Positions 1 through 8,174 are shown, counted from the first letter of the stretch. The stretch: DNA of 27,235 bases from UBA9619 sp964630665 (GCA_964630665.1 CAZVVN010000042.1:1-27235); one strand, 5' to 3'. Notes: generated by a model not told the origin, from the sequence alone. Program-made: numbers and translations.

Positions 1-55
1 GAGCACTTGCTCGACACGCAAGTGGTCGGTGGTTCGATCCCACTCGCGCCTACCA
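1..55 (+). tRNA. tRNA-Val (anticodon GAC), 3' part only
   Basis: The window opens inside a tRNA gene. The anticodon stem CTTGC/GCAAG (6-10 with 18-22) encloses the 7-base loop TCGACAC, giving anticodon GAC (13-15), which reads valine codons. The T arm (GGTGG, TTCGATC, CCACT, with the usual G-U closing pair) and the 3' acceptor strand CGCGCCT-A-CCA follow, with CCA encoded. The 5' half lies outside the window. The base before the anticodon (tRNA position 33) is C, where almost all elongator tRNAs have U. A tRNA-Val just upstream of thrS fits what I recall of related genomes, which supports the identity. Confidence 0.85.
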
Positions 56-75
56 TAAAATGACCAAGCGAGAAT

Positions 76-101
76 GCCACATTGCGATCAATGTGGCTTT
101 T
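76..101 (+). terminator. Rho-independent terminator after tRNA-Val
   Basis: An 8-bp perfect stem, GCCACATT (76-83) with AATGTGGC (90-97), has a 6-base loop and is followed by TTTT (98-101). It sits 20 bases past the tRNA CCA end and before thrS. It should end the tRNA transcript, so thrS probably has its own promoter between 102 and 157. I could not assign that promoter with confidence. Confidence 0.75.
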
Positions 102-157
102 CCCGTTCGGTGGCTTCCCCTTCTAATCGCGAAGTGTAGATAACTGATTAGCCTTCG

Positions 158-2083
158 ATGCCAAATATTTCTCTGCCAGATGGAACGATCCGGAACTATC
201 CGGGATCGATTAGCGTAGCCGAGATAGCCGCAGATATTCACTCTGGCCTTGGGCGCTCAGCTTTGGCTGGCGTTGTTGACGATCGGCTGGTCGATATTTA
301 TTTCGAAATCCAGAACGATGCCAGCGTTCGGATCATCACCGGTAAGGATCCCGAAGGACTCGAAGTTATCAGGCATTCCTGCGCTCATTTAATGGCTCAG
401 GCAGTCAAGCAGCTTTTTCCTGATGCGCAGGTCACGATTGGACCAGTGGTCGAGGATGGCTTTTATTACGACTTTGCCTTTCCGGACCGCATCAGTGAGG
501 ATGATCTGGAGAAGATCGAGGTCAGGATGGGCGAACTGGCGAAGGCTGATCTATCGGTAACGCGTAACGAGGTTGAGCGAGATACGGCTGTGAAGATGTT
601 CATCGGCACTGGCGAGGCCTATAAGGCTGAACTCATACGCGACATTCCCGAAGGGGAGAGTATCTCGCTCTACACTCAGGGAGATTTCACCGATCTGTGC
701 CGGGGACCACATGTGCCTTCTACAGGTCGGCTGAAGGCGTTCAAGTTAAGCAAGCTCGCTGGCGCATACTGGCGAGGAGATTCCTCCAACGAGATGCTTC
801 AGCGGATCTACGGTACGGCATGGCCCGATCAGAAGCAGCTGAAAGCATATTTAGTTCGGGTCGAAGAAGCTGAGAAGAGAGATCATCGCAAGCTTGGCAG
901 ACAGCTAGGGTATTTTCATTTTCAGGAAGAAGCTCCAGGGATGGCTTTCTGGCACCAGAACGGCTGGTTGTTATTCAGGCGGGTTGAAACCTATGTGCGG
1001 AATCTGCTGGATGAATACGGTTATGAGGAGGTCCATACTCCACAAGTGCTTGATCGGACTTTGTGGGAACGTTCGGGACACTGGGACAAATTCCGCGAAA
1101 ATATGTTCACAACCCATGTAGAGGACCACGATTACGCGATCAAGCCGATGAACTGCCCCGGACACGTGATGATTTTCAAGCAGGGATTAAAGAGTTATCG
1201 GGATCTGCCGATGCGAATCTCTGAGTTTGGAATCTGTCATAGAAACGAACCCTCCGGTACGCTTCATGGACTGATGCGAGCCAGACGTTTTACTCAGGAC
1301 GACGCCCACGTGTTCTGTACCGAGGAGCAGATGCACGATGAAGTCTCGACTCTGATCGACCTGACCTACCGCATGTATGAGGATTTTGGATTTACGGATA
1401 TCGATGTTGCACTATCTACCCGACCGGAGAATCGGGTCGGCGAAGATGATCTCTGGGACAGAGCAGAGGCGGCACTCGCCTCGGCCCTCGAAGAAAAGGG
1501 AATTGCTTACACCGTCCAGGAGGGTGAGGGTGCGTTTTACGGGCCCAAGCATGAATTCGTGCTGCGCGATTCCATCGGGCGAAAGTGGCAGTGTGGCACT
1601 ATCCAGCTTGATTTTTCTATGCCAGGCCTACTGGGAGCCGAATTTGTCGCCGAAGATGGCGCCCGCCAAACGCCAGTGATGATTCACCGGGCGATTCTGG
1701 GTTCTCTTGAAAGATTCATTGGTATCCTGATAGAAGACACAGAGGGGAAGTTGCCACCCTGGCTGGCTCCGGTGCAGGTCATTCTGCTGAATATCAGTCC
1801 AAAACAGCATGAATACCTGGCGAAACTCGAAAAGCACCTCAAAAACAAGGGCGTAAGGGTTGAATCTGACTTGAGAAACGAGAAGATCGGCTATAAAATT
1901 CGCCAAGCGACCCTGCGCCGCATTCCCTACCTATTGATCGTAGGGGACAAGGAAACGGCGGGGGAGTCTGTTGCCGTGCGAACGCAGGATGGCCAGGACC
2001 TCGGAATGATCCCGCTCCGCGAGATCACTGATACGTTGCCTGGCCTGTCCGCGGGGCACGGCATTCATACTTTGGAGGATTGA
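158..2083 (+). CDS. thrS: Threonine--tRNA ligase (ThrRS)
   Basis: This cytoplasmic class II synthetase charges tRNA-Thr with threonine using ATP. At 641 residues it is nearly the E. coli length (642). Domain order is full: TGS at about 1-62; the editing domain with H73 and H77 (HSCAH) plus C181 and H185 (CRGPH), which clears Ser-tRNA; the catalytic core with motif 2 around FGICHRNEPSG and motif 3 around VMIHRAILGSLERF; and the C-terminal anticodon-binding domain from about 540. The predicted zinc ligands C333, H384 and H510 are all present. The ATG start matches the family N-terminus (MPxIxLPDG), although no clear Shine-Dalgarno sequence precedes it. It heads the translation gene cluster and ends 4 bases before the proposed infC start. 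Confidence 0.98.
   Translation: MPNISLPDGTIRNYPGSISVAEIAADIHSGLGRSALAGVVDDRLVDIYFEIQNDASVRIITGKDPEGLEVIRHSCAHLMAQAVKQLFPDAQVTIGPVVEDGFYYDFAFPDRISEDDLEKIEVRMGELAKADLSVTRNEVERDTAVKMFIGTGEAYKAELIRDIPEGESISLYTQGDFTDLCRGPHVPSTGRLKAFKLSKLAGAYWRGDSSNEMLQRIYGTAWPDQKQLKAYLVRVEEAEKRDHRKLGRQLGYFHFQEEAPGMAFWHQNGWLLFRRVETYVRNLLDEYGYEEVHTPQVLDRTLWERSGHWDKFRENMFTTHVEDHDYAIKPMNCPGHVMIFKQGLKSYRDLPMRISEFGICHRNEPSGTLHGLMRARRFTQDDAHVFCTEEQMHDEVSTLIDLTYRMYEDFGFTDIDVALSTRPENRVGEDDLWDRAEAALASALEEKGIAYTVQEGEGAFYGPKHEFVLRDSIGRKWQCGTIQLDFSMPGLLGAEFVAEDGARQTPVMIHRAILGSLERFIGILIEDTEGKLPPWLAPVQVILLNISPKQHEYLAKLEKHLKNKGVRVESDLRNEKIGYKIRQATLRRIPYLLIVGDKETAGESVAVRTQDGQDLGMIPLREITDTLPGLSAGHGIHTLED
2074..2078 (+). promoter_or_regulatory. 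Ribosome binding site deciding the infC start
   Basis: GGAGG lies at the very end of thrS, just before its TGA stop (2081-2083). It is spaced 9 bases from ATA at 2088 and 0 bases from ATT at 2079. It is over 100 bases from the first in-frame GTG (2184). It therefore argues for a non-canonical AUA start for IF-3. Confidence 0.6.
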
Positions 2084-2087
2084 TAAC

Positions 2088-2603
2088 ATAGTCGTAGCAA
2101 AAAAGCAGCGCGTCAACGAGGATATAACGGGCGAGAATATCCGACTGGTCGACGACAGTGGAGGGCAACTGGGTATTGTTTCGGTGTCTGAGGCCAAGGA
2201 GATGGCCGAAGCGCGGGACTTGGATCTGGTAGAGATCTCGCCAAACGCAGAGCCTCCTGTTTGTCGTTTGATGGATTATGGGAAGTTCCTGTACTCTGCA
2301 GCGAAGAAAAAGCAGGAATCACGGAAGAAGCAGAAACAGATCACGGTCAAGGAGATCAAGTTTCGCCCAGGAACGGATATCGGCGATTACGATATCAAGG
2401 TCAGGAATCTGACCCGGTTTCTGGATGCCGGAAACAAAGTTAAAGTCACCTTGCGATTCCGTGGTCGCGAGCTTGCACACCAGGAACTCGGAATGGATAT
2501 GCTGGAGCGGGTCAGGGACGACCTCGCTGAGATTGCAGTCGTGGAACAGATGCCCAAGATGGAAGGGCGACAGATGGTCATGGTGCTGGCACCCCGAAGG
2601 TGA
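2088..2603 (+). CDS. infC: Translation initiation factor IF-3, probable AUA start
   Basis: IF-3 binds the 30S subunit, checks the start codon and prevents premature 50S joining. Both domains are visible: the N-terminal domain with LVEISPNAEPPVCR and MDYGKFLY, a lysine-rich linker, then the C-terminal domain with KEIKFRPGTD and LRFRGRE, ending MVLAPRR. The first usual start codon in frame is GTG at 2184. Using it would lose about 32 residues that match IF-3, including RVNEDITGENIRL and QLGIVS. The only upstream start with a well placed ribosome site is ATA at 2088, 9 bases after GGAGG (2074-2078); this gives 171 residues. In E. coli infC starts with AUU, which lets IF-3 repress its own translation. 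ATT at 2079 is also in frame but directly touches the GGAGG. The identity is certain; the start is an inference. Confidence 0.93.
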   Translation: MVVAKKQRVNEDITGENIRLVDDSGGQLGIVSVSEAKEMAEARDLDLVEISPNAEPPVCRLMDYGKFLYSAAKKKQESRKKQKQITVKEIKFRPGTDIGDYDIKVRNLTRFLDAGNKVKVTLRFRGRELAHQELGMDMLERVRDDLAEIAVVEQMPKMEGRQMVMVLAPRR

Positions 2604-2630
2604 GTCGGAGATGACCACGGAGAATCTATA

Positions 2631-2828
2631 ATGCCGAAAATGAAGACAAACCGAGGGGCCGCAAAACGGTTTAAGACCACAGCCAGTGGTCGGTTCAAGC
2701 GGTCTCAATCATATATGAGTCATATGTTGACGAAGAAATCGACAAAGCGTAAACGGCACTTGCGAAGCCCATTGCTTGTTGCTGCTTCCGACCAACCTGC
2801 CATCAAGCGAATGCTGCCATACAGTTAA
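2631..2828 (+). CDS. rpmI: 50S ribosomal protein L35
   Basis: This 65-residue, very basic protein is part of the large ribosomal subunit. It begins MPKMKTNRGAAKRFK and keeps the family core GRFKRSQSYMSHMLTKKS and the end IKRMLPYS; 65 residues is the usual length. It starts 27 bases after infC and is followed by rplT after 29 bases. In E. coli the L20 product represses rpmI-rplT translation by binding the mRNA at the infC-rpmI junction. I did not try to fold that junction here, so the same control is only likely. Confidence 0.97.
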   Translation: MPKMKTNRGAAKRFKTTASGRFKRSQSYMSHMLTKKSTKRKRHLRSPLLVAASDQPAIKRMLPYS

Positions 2829-2857
2829 ACCGCGATAATACTTAGAAAGGTAAGAAC

Positions 2858-3217
2858 ATGCCAAGGGTCAAGCGTAGTGTGACAGCACGAGCCAGGCACC
2901 GTAAGGTGCTCAGCAGTGCCAAGGGTTATCGTGGCGCACGCAAAAACGTTTTTAAGGTCGCAAAGCAGGCCGTGATGAAAGCGGGCCAGTACGCCTACAG
3001 GGACCGACGACAGCGTAAACGGCAGTTCAGAGCACTATGGATCGTACGAATCAATGCCGCCGCCCGGCAATCGGGACTGAGCTACAGTCAGATGATTCAC
3101 GGTCTGAACATGGCCTCGGTAGAAATCGATCGAAAGATCCTATCGGATATGGCTGTACATGACAAACCCGGGTTCGCTTCATTGGCTGAACGCGCAAAGG
3201 AAGCACTGGCTGCGTGA
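2858..3217 (+). CDS. rplT: 50S ribosomal protein L20
   Basis: L20 binds 23S rRNA early in large-subunit assembly and in E. coli also represses its own operon. The 119-residue sequence matches the family along its length, with PRVKRSVTARARH at the start, the hallmark GQYAYRDRRQRKRQFR and the C-terminal globular part ASVEIDRKILSDMA. An AAAGG ribosome site precedes the ATG by about 7 bases. An intrinsic terminator follows 53 bases after the stop, so the thrS-infC-rpmI-rplT transcript can end there. Confidence 0.98.
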   Translation: MPRVKRSVTARARHRKVLSSAKGYRGARKNVFKVAKQAVMKAGQYAYRDRRQRKRQFRALWIVRINAAARQSGLSYSQMIHGLNMASVEIDRKILSDMAVHDKPGFASLAERAKEALAA

Positions 3218-3269
3218 AATAGGTGCCAGGGTTGACTATTACCCCGGCTCGGGGGATCGTTAAATCTCA

Positions 3270-3298
3270 GGGAAAGGCGTTCGACCTTTCCCTTTTTT
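3270..3298 (+). terminator. Intrinsic terminator between rplT and pheS
   Basis: An 8-bp perfect stem, GGGAAAGG (3270-3277) with CCTTTCCC (3285-3292), has a 7-base loop and is followed by six T (3293-3298). It ends 18 bases before the pheS start. In E. coli pheST is controlled at this place by attenuation through the Phe-rich pheM leader peptide. I see no Phe-rich short reading frame between rplT and this hairpin, so it may be a plain operon terminator or an attenuator of another type. Confidence 0.85.
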
Positions 3299-3316
3299 GT
3301 AACAGCAGGCGTAACT

Positions 3317-4351
3317 TTGAAAGACAATAATCCCGATCCTGATCTTGCAGAGGAAATCGACGGGGCGCTTGCCGCGATCGCCAAGGTGGCCAGCAATCGT
3401 GAACTCGAGGCACTCCGTGTCTCGTATCTTGGCCGACGAGGTTCCGTCACAGGACGACTCAAGCAGATTGGGGGGCTGCCGCCGGCTCAACGGAAAGCAT
3501 TTGGACAGAAAGTAAACGAGGCCAAGACTTCGATTTTGGCGGCTATCGAAACCAGGGCCGCGCAGCTCGGGAAACGGGCTCGGGATGAGGAACTCAATGA
3601 GGGTGCGATCGATGTCACTCTTCCGGGTCGGAACGCCAATCAGGGAAGCATTCACCCGGTTACTCGTTCCGTCAGGCGAATCAAGGAAATATTTGGACGC
3701 CTAGGGTTTGATGTTGCGGACGGACCGGAGATTGAGGATGATTTCCACAACTTCGGTGCCTTAAACATCCCGGAGGATCACCCGGCCCGCGCGATGCACG
3801 ATACCTTCTACGTCACAAGCGACTTGGTATTGAGGACGCATACTTCTCCAGTGCAGGTCCGCTATATGAAGACGCATGATCTTCCGCTCCGGGTGATCGC
3901 GCCGGGGCGGGTTTATCGCTGTGATTCTGACGTAACCCATACACCCATGTTCAATCAGGTAGAAGGGTTGGCTGTTGGCACAGACGTTGCGTTCTCGGAT
4001 CTAAAGGGTATTCTTATCTATTTTGTACGTGAGTTCTTTGAACAAGATCTTCCTGTTCGATTCCGACCGTCGTACTTTCCCTTTACAGAGCCTTCAGCGG
4101 AGGTCGATATGGGCTGTGTGTTCTGCGACGGTAAAGGATGCCGAGTCTGCCAACATACCGGGTGGTTAGAGATTCTGGGTTGTGGGATGGTTCACCCGGA
4201 AGTTTTTCGCCATGTCAAAATCGACAGTGAAAAATATACCGGTTATGCGTTCGGGATGGGTATAGAAAGGCTCACCATGCTTCGTTATGGGGTCGATGAC
4301 TTACGTCTTTTTTTCGATAATGAACTGGCATTTCTCAACCAGTTTCGTTAG
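3317..4351 (+). CDS. pheS: Phenylalanine--tRNA ligase alpha subunit
   Basis: This is the catalytic subunit of the alpha2-beta2 PheRS, which makes Phe-tRNA from Phe and ATP in the cytoplasm. After an N-terminal helical region of about 90 residues come the class II core motifs HPVTRSVRRIKEIF, VIAPGRVYR, THTPMFNQVEG, FRPSYFPFTEPSAEVD and FGMGIERLTMLRYGV. The protein has 344 residues, about 17 more than E. coli PheS (327). Part of the excess is a short insert at 267-280 with four cysteines (C267, C270, C275, C278), placed between the PSAEVD strand and WLEILGCGMVHP. It looks like a zinc knuckle, which some other bacterial PheS proteins also carry. The start is TTG, chosen because it fits the N-terminus length; AGCAGG lies just upstream. 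pheT begins 21 bases downstream. Confidence 0.96.
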   Translation: MKDNNPDPDLAEEIDGALAAIAKVASNRELEALRVSYLGRRGSVTGRLKQIGGLPPAQRKAFGQKVNEAKTSILAAIETRAAQLGKRARDEELNEGAIDVTLPGRNANQGSIHPVTRSVRRIKEIFGRLGFDVADGPEIEDDFHNFGALNIPEDHPARAMHDTFYVTSDLVLRTHTSPVQVRYMKTHDLPLRVIAPGRVYRCDSDVTHTPMFNQVEGLAVGTDVAFSDLKGILIYFVREFFEQDLPVRFRPSYFPFTEPSAEVDMGCVFCDGKGCRVCQHTGWLEILGCGMVHPEVFRHVKIDSEKYTGYAFGMGIERLTMLRYGVDDLRLFFDNELAFLNQFR

Positions 4352-4372
4352 TAGAGCAGAAGTAGGATACCG

Positions 4373-6754
4373 ATGATTATTAGTTTGAACTGGCTTCAGG
4401 AGTGGATCGATTTTGATCTTGATCCTCAGGAGTTAGCCAGTAAGTTGACAACCATAGGGCTTGAGGTTGGATCGGTATCAAGGGTTAGTCCTGTATCGCC
4501 AAAGATCAAGGTAGGTTCGATAAGATCAGTGCGACCCCATCCTGAATCCGGCAAGCTTAAAATCTGCAAAGTGGATGTCGGTCGCTCACGTACTTTGAGT
4601 ATTGTCTGCAGTGCAAAAGATCTGCGACCCGATATGTGCGTGGCGGTCGCGACTCCGGGCAGTCGACTGCCAAGTGGAGAAATCATCCGAATCACTGAGA
4701 TTGCTGGATTCAAATCATCTGGAATGCTCTGCTCAGCCGATGAACTTGAGCTCAACGATGGGTCGGATGGGATCCTTGAACTGGATCCGGACACCACAAA
4801 GGGTATTGCACTAAATCATCACCTGGTGCTGGATGACTACCTGATCGATATTGAACTCACACCCAACCGCGGAGATTGCCTCAGTGTGCGAGGTGTCGCG
4901 CGTGAAGTCGCTGCAGTGACCAGAACGAAACTTCAAGGCCCTGAATTGGGTCGTGTGCAGCCAACCATCAAGGAAAAAGTGCCACTCATGATCCAGGCCC
5001 CGCAGGACGCTCCTCGTTATGTCGGCCGCGTAATTGAGGGTATTTCCCCTCAAGGAAGAACCCCGGATTGGATCCGTGAAAGGCTCCGGCGTAGCGGTAT
5101 CAGAAGCATAGATACAATGGTTGATATTACCAACTACGTGATGATGGAATTGGGCCAGCCTTTACACGCATTTGACAGAGAAAAGATCACGGGAAAAGTC
5201 GTTGTCCGTCATTCCCGGCGTAACGAATCCCTGGCGCTGCTTGATGGTAGCAACATACCTTTAGTTCCGGGCACGCTGTTGATCGCGGATTCCAAAAGAC
5301 CCATTGGCCTGGCTGGAATAATGGGTGGCTTAGGAAGTGGCATTGGCCGAGAGACCAGGTCGGTCATGCTGGAAGCAGCATTTTTCAGACCCGGGATTAT
5401 CGCGGCTAAAGCCCGAGCTTACGATCTACAGACGGAGGCGTCCTACCGTTTTGAAAGGACCGTCGACCCCGATCTTCAGAAAACCGCGATAGAGCGGGCG
5501 ACCAGGTTGCTGCTGGATGTCAGCGGTGGAAGTCCAGGCCCAGTGTTTGAGGAGCTCGACAAAAAGGCGCTTCCGAAAATTATCTCGATTCCGTTGCGAC
5601 GTGAAAGGCTCAGAAGAATGTTGGGCCAGGATGTTCCTGCGCGGTCGGTCACCAGAATTCTGCGTTCGCTAGGCATGGCGGTGAGTTCTGGAACGGGCGG
5701 CTGGAAAGTAACACCACCGAGTTACCGTGTGGATGTTCGCGCCGAGCATGACCTGGTGGAAGAGGTCGCACGAATCAACGGCTATGATTCAGTCCCGATT
5801 AGGAGCCCGGTGAATGTCGTGAACTGGGCCTCCCGGAACGAAACACAGATTGATCCCGATCGAATCGTAGACTACCTGGTGGATTGCGATTACCAGGAGG
5901 TGATGACCTACAGTTTTATCGATGCCGGTACTCAGAAGTTGCTCGATCCGGAGGTAAGGCCGATCCCCCTGGTTAACCCTATTGCATCAAATATGTCTGT
6001 GATGCGCACCAGCCTATTGCCAGGGTTGCTGCAAAGCTTGACGACCAATTATCGTCGCCAATGGCGTCGAATACGATTGTTTGAAGTAGGTAACGTATTT
6101 CACGGCAGTGCTCGCAAACAGCGCCAGATTTCTCGTGTTGCCGGCGTGATAACAGGTGCTCTGGCGGGACAACAGTGGGACGCACCAGGGCGTACAGTAG
6201 ATTTTTTTGATGTCAAAGGACAGGTCGAGGGATTATTCCATTTAACCGGACAAACCCTTGATGGTGTTCTTGAGGCGGAACAACACCCGGCTCTACACCC
6301 GACTCAGTCAGCGAGGATTTTCAGGAAAAGAAGAACCATTGGCTGGATAGGAAGGCTTCACCCTGCGGTGCAGATGAATTTTTCGATTGAGCAGCCGGTT
6401 TATGTTTTCGAACTGGATCTCGACGCTCTCAGCATCTGGAATTTACCGACATTTGACGCTATCTCCCGTTATCCGGTGGTGAACCGGGACCTTTCTCTGG
6501 TGGTCGACAAGGCTGTGCCCGCTGCTGCGGTTCGTCAGGCGATCGACAGTTCTGCGGGGCAGATGCTCACCGGGGTCACGTTATTTGACATATATGAGGG
6601 TAATGGTGTTGAAAAAGGCAAAAAATCTCTTTCTTTTGGCTTGACCTTACAGGCATCTTCACGCAATCTTAACGATCAGGATGTTGAGCGGATTATCCAA
6701 CGTGTACTCGACTACCTGAAAAATAAACTGGGCTGTGAGCTCAGGACACAATAG
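4373..6754 (+). CDS. pheT: Phenylalanine--tRNA ligase beta subunit
   Basis: This is the partner subunit of PheS; it carries the editing site that hydrolyses Tyr-tRNA(Phe) and helps bind the tRNA. At 793 residues it has the usual long bacterial form. Visible domains in order are a tRNA-binding EMAP-like domain at about 39-150 (KICKVDVG, GFKSSGMLCSADEL), the B3/B4 editing region with IELTPNRGDCLSVRG and TNYVMMELGQPLHAFD, the B5 domain near 400-470, the inactive synthetase-like core, and the C-terminal FDX-ACB anticodon-binding domain from about 699 (ISRYPVVNRDLSLVV). An AGTAGGA ribosome site precedes the ATG. It is co-transcribed with pheS and probably with ihfA, which begins 28 bases later. 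Confidence 0.98.
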   Translation: MIISLNWLQEWIDFDLDPQELASKLTTIGLEVGSVSRVSPVSPKIKVGSIRSVRPHPESGKLKICKVDVGRSRTLSIVCSAKDLRPDMCVAVATPGSRLPSGEIIRITEIAGFKSSGMLCSADELELNDGSDGILELDPDTTKGIALNHHLVLDDYLIDIELTPNRGDCLSVRGVAREVAAVTRTKLQGPELGRVQPTIKEKVPLMIQAPQDAPRYVGRVIEGISPQGRTPDWIRERLRRSGIRSIDTMVDITNYVMMELGQPLHAFDREKITGKVVVRHSRRNESLALLDGSNIPLVPGTLLIADSKRPIGLAGIMGGLGSGIGRETRSVMLEAAFFRPGIIAAKARAYDLQTEASYRFERTVDPDLQKTAIERATRLLLDVSGGSPGPVFEELDKKALPKIISIPLRRERLRRMLGQDVPARSVTRILRSLGMAVSSGTGGWKVTPPSYRVDVRAEHDLVEEVARINGYDSVPIRSPVNVVNWASRNETQIDPDRIVDYLVDCDYQEVMTYSFIDAGTQKLLDPEVRPIPLVNPIASNMSVMRTSLLPGLLQSLTTNYRRQWRRIRLFEVGNVFHGSARKQRQISRVAGVITGALAGQQWDAPGRTVDFFDVKGQVEGLFHLTGQTLDGVLEAEQHPALHPTQSARIFRKRRTIGWIGRLHPAVQMNFSIEQPVYVFELDLDALSIWNLPTFDAISRYPVVNRDLSLVVDKAVPAAAVRQAIDSSAGQMLTGVTLFDIYEGNGVEKGKKSLSFGLTLQASSRNLNDQDVERIIQRVLDYLKNKLGCELRTQ

Positions 6755-6782
6755 AACGATCAGCCAATGAAGGATGGGTACG

Positions 6783-7109
6783 ATGACGGTCACGAAGGCA
6801 GACCTCGCGAACACATTGTACGAACAGTTGGGTTTGAACAAAAGAGAAGCCAAGGAACTAGTAGAGCTCTTTTTTGAGAAGATCCGTGAGTCGCTCGAAA
6901 AAGGGGAAAGTGTCAAACTATCGGGCTTCGGTGGCTTCAGTGTTCGGGATAAGCGAAGCAGACCCGGACGAAATCCGAAGACCGGCGAGGAAGTAGCGGT
7001 GTCGCCGAGGCGAGTCGTAACCTACAAGGCCAGCCAGAAAGTCAAGGCAAAGATCGCTTCAAATAACAACTCGAAATACAGACCGGGTGGAACGGCAGTT
7101 CGATCATGA
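6783..7109 (+). CDS. ihfA: Integration host factor alpha subunit
   Basis: This HU/IHF-family DNA-bending protein forms a heterodimer with IhfB and shapes promoters, recombination sites and replication complexes. Its 108 residues carry the family features: LGLNKREAKELVELFF, VKLSGFGGFSVRDK, the DNA-inserting beta arm RPGRNPKTGEEV, and RRVVTYKASQKVK. I chose ATG at 6783 rather than ATG at 6774 because AAGGA (6770-6774) is 8 bases from 6783 but overlaps 6774, and the protein then begins MTVTKADLA, like E. coli MALTKAEM. Its stop overlaps the next gene's start (ATGA). Position after pheT is the standard ihfA location in this class. Confidence 0.96.
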   Translation: MTVTKADLANTLYEQLGLNKREAKELVELFFEKIRESLEKGESVKLSGFGGFSVRDKRSRPGRNPKTGEEVAVSPRRVVTYKASQKVKAKIASNNNSKYRPGGTAVRS

Positions 7110-7465
7110 CGATGCTTGATCCGAACGCTGATGAGCTACCACCCATCCCGGGAAAACGTTATTTCACCATTGGCGAGGTCAGCGAGTTGTGTTCGGTTAA
7201 ACCTCATGTCCTCCGTTACTGGGAGCAGGAATTTCCACAACTGCAACCCGTCAAACGGCGCGGCAATCGACGCTACTACCAGCGCCACGAGGTTGAGTTG
7301 ATCAGGACGATCAGACGACTGCTCTATATGGAAGGTTACACTATCGGGGGTGCCTGCAATCGGTTGAAGGAGGAAAAGGGAAAACGTAGCACAGACGATA
7401 ATAAAGAGATGTACGAGAAAATCATCAGCGAGTTGAGTGAGATTTCCGGGCTCTTAGGGCCTTGA
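7106..7465 (+). CDS. MerR-family transcriptional regulator of the pheT-ihfA locus
   Basis: This 119-residue regulator has an N-terminal MerR winged helix-turn-helix at about 19-85 (FTIGEVSELCSVKPHVLRYW, then RRGNRRYYQRHEVELI). The C-terminal part is short, about 30 residues of probable dimerisation helix (MYEKIISELSEISGLL). There is no cysteine cluster for metal sensing and no effector-binding domain; the only cysteines are C29 in the helix-turn-helix and one near residue 76. This small MerR protein is commonly found directly after ihfA and before tRNA-Pro. Its target genes are not known to me. The start overlaps the ihfA stop by 4 bases, so translation is probably coupled. Confidence 0.9.
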   Translation: MTMLDPNADELPPIPGKRYFTIGEVSELCSVKPHVLRYWEQEFPQLQPVKRRGNRRYYQRHEVELIRTIRRLLYMEGYTIGGACNRLKEEKGKRSTDDNKEMYEKIISELSEISGLLGP

Positions 7466-7484
7466 AGACATTGAACTTGCGACA

Positions 7485-7561
<77 letters not shown>

Positions 7562-7653
7562 TTACCCCCCCCAGCATATCTAATCGAAAGTCCGACCCCT
7601 GTGTTGCCTCTGCTAGCTTCTACTCTGCACGAACTCTGGTTAAGAAGCCTGTA

Positions 7654-8160
7654 GTGAGTCGACTGGACAGTTTCATCAGACGATTGAATGCACAGCGCAG
7701 CTGCATTGACCAGGCTTTGCGACTTGTTGAGCACATGCCAGGACCGTTCCTTGAACTCGGCTTGGGTAACGGCCGAACCTACGATCATCTGCGACAAGCA
7801 GCACCCGACAGAGATATTTTTGTCTTTGACCGAAAGGTTGCTGCTCATCCAGACAGCCAGCCACCGGGAAGTTTTATGATCGTTGGTGACTTTTCGGAGA
7901 CTCTCGGGCAGATTGCGGCCCGACTTTCCGGCACAGCGGTCCTGGTTCACTGTGACATAGGCAGTGGCCACCCGATCGCAGATCAGGCTCTGGCCAAAGA
8001 CATAGGCCCCAAGATTTCTGGTCTGATGGCTGATCATGGTGTTGTCCTGAGTGATCAGTGTTTTGAAGTATCGGACTGGCAAAAGTGCGACCTCCCGGAG
8101 GGCGTTCGGGAGGGGCGTTACTATGTGTACCGGAAAAAGCCTGGCCTTGCCAGCAGATAG
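7654..8160 (+). CDS. Small class I SAM-dependent methyltransferase (Methyltransf_17-like)
   Basis: About 168 residues with a Rossmann-type SAM-binding fold. Motif I is FLELGLGNGRTYDHL (about 32-46), followed by the acidic strand end IFVFDRK (about 55-61). The N-terminus MSRLDSFIRRL resembles a small methyltransferase family I recall as Methyltransf_17, mainly from alphaproteobacteria; the substrate is unknown to me. I chose GTG at 7654 because it gives this N-terminus. The open frame extends upstream to 7528, but that would overlap the tRNA. A radical SAM gene starts 14 bases downstream, so the two are probably one operon. A long reading frame on the opposite strand over this gene lacks any recognisable motif. 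Confidence 0.75.
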   Translation: MSRLDSFIRRLNAQRSCIDQALRLVEHMPGPFLELGLGNGRTYDHLRQAAPDRDIFVFDRKVAAHPDSQPPGSFMIVGDFSETLGQIAARLSGTAVLVHCDIGSGHPIADQALAKDIGPKISGLMADHGVVLSDQCFEVSDWQKCDLPEGVREGRYYVYRKKPGLASR

Positions 8161-8174
8161 GACACTCCATTCAG

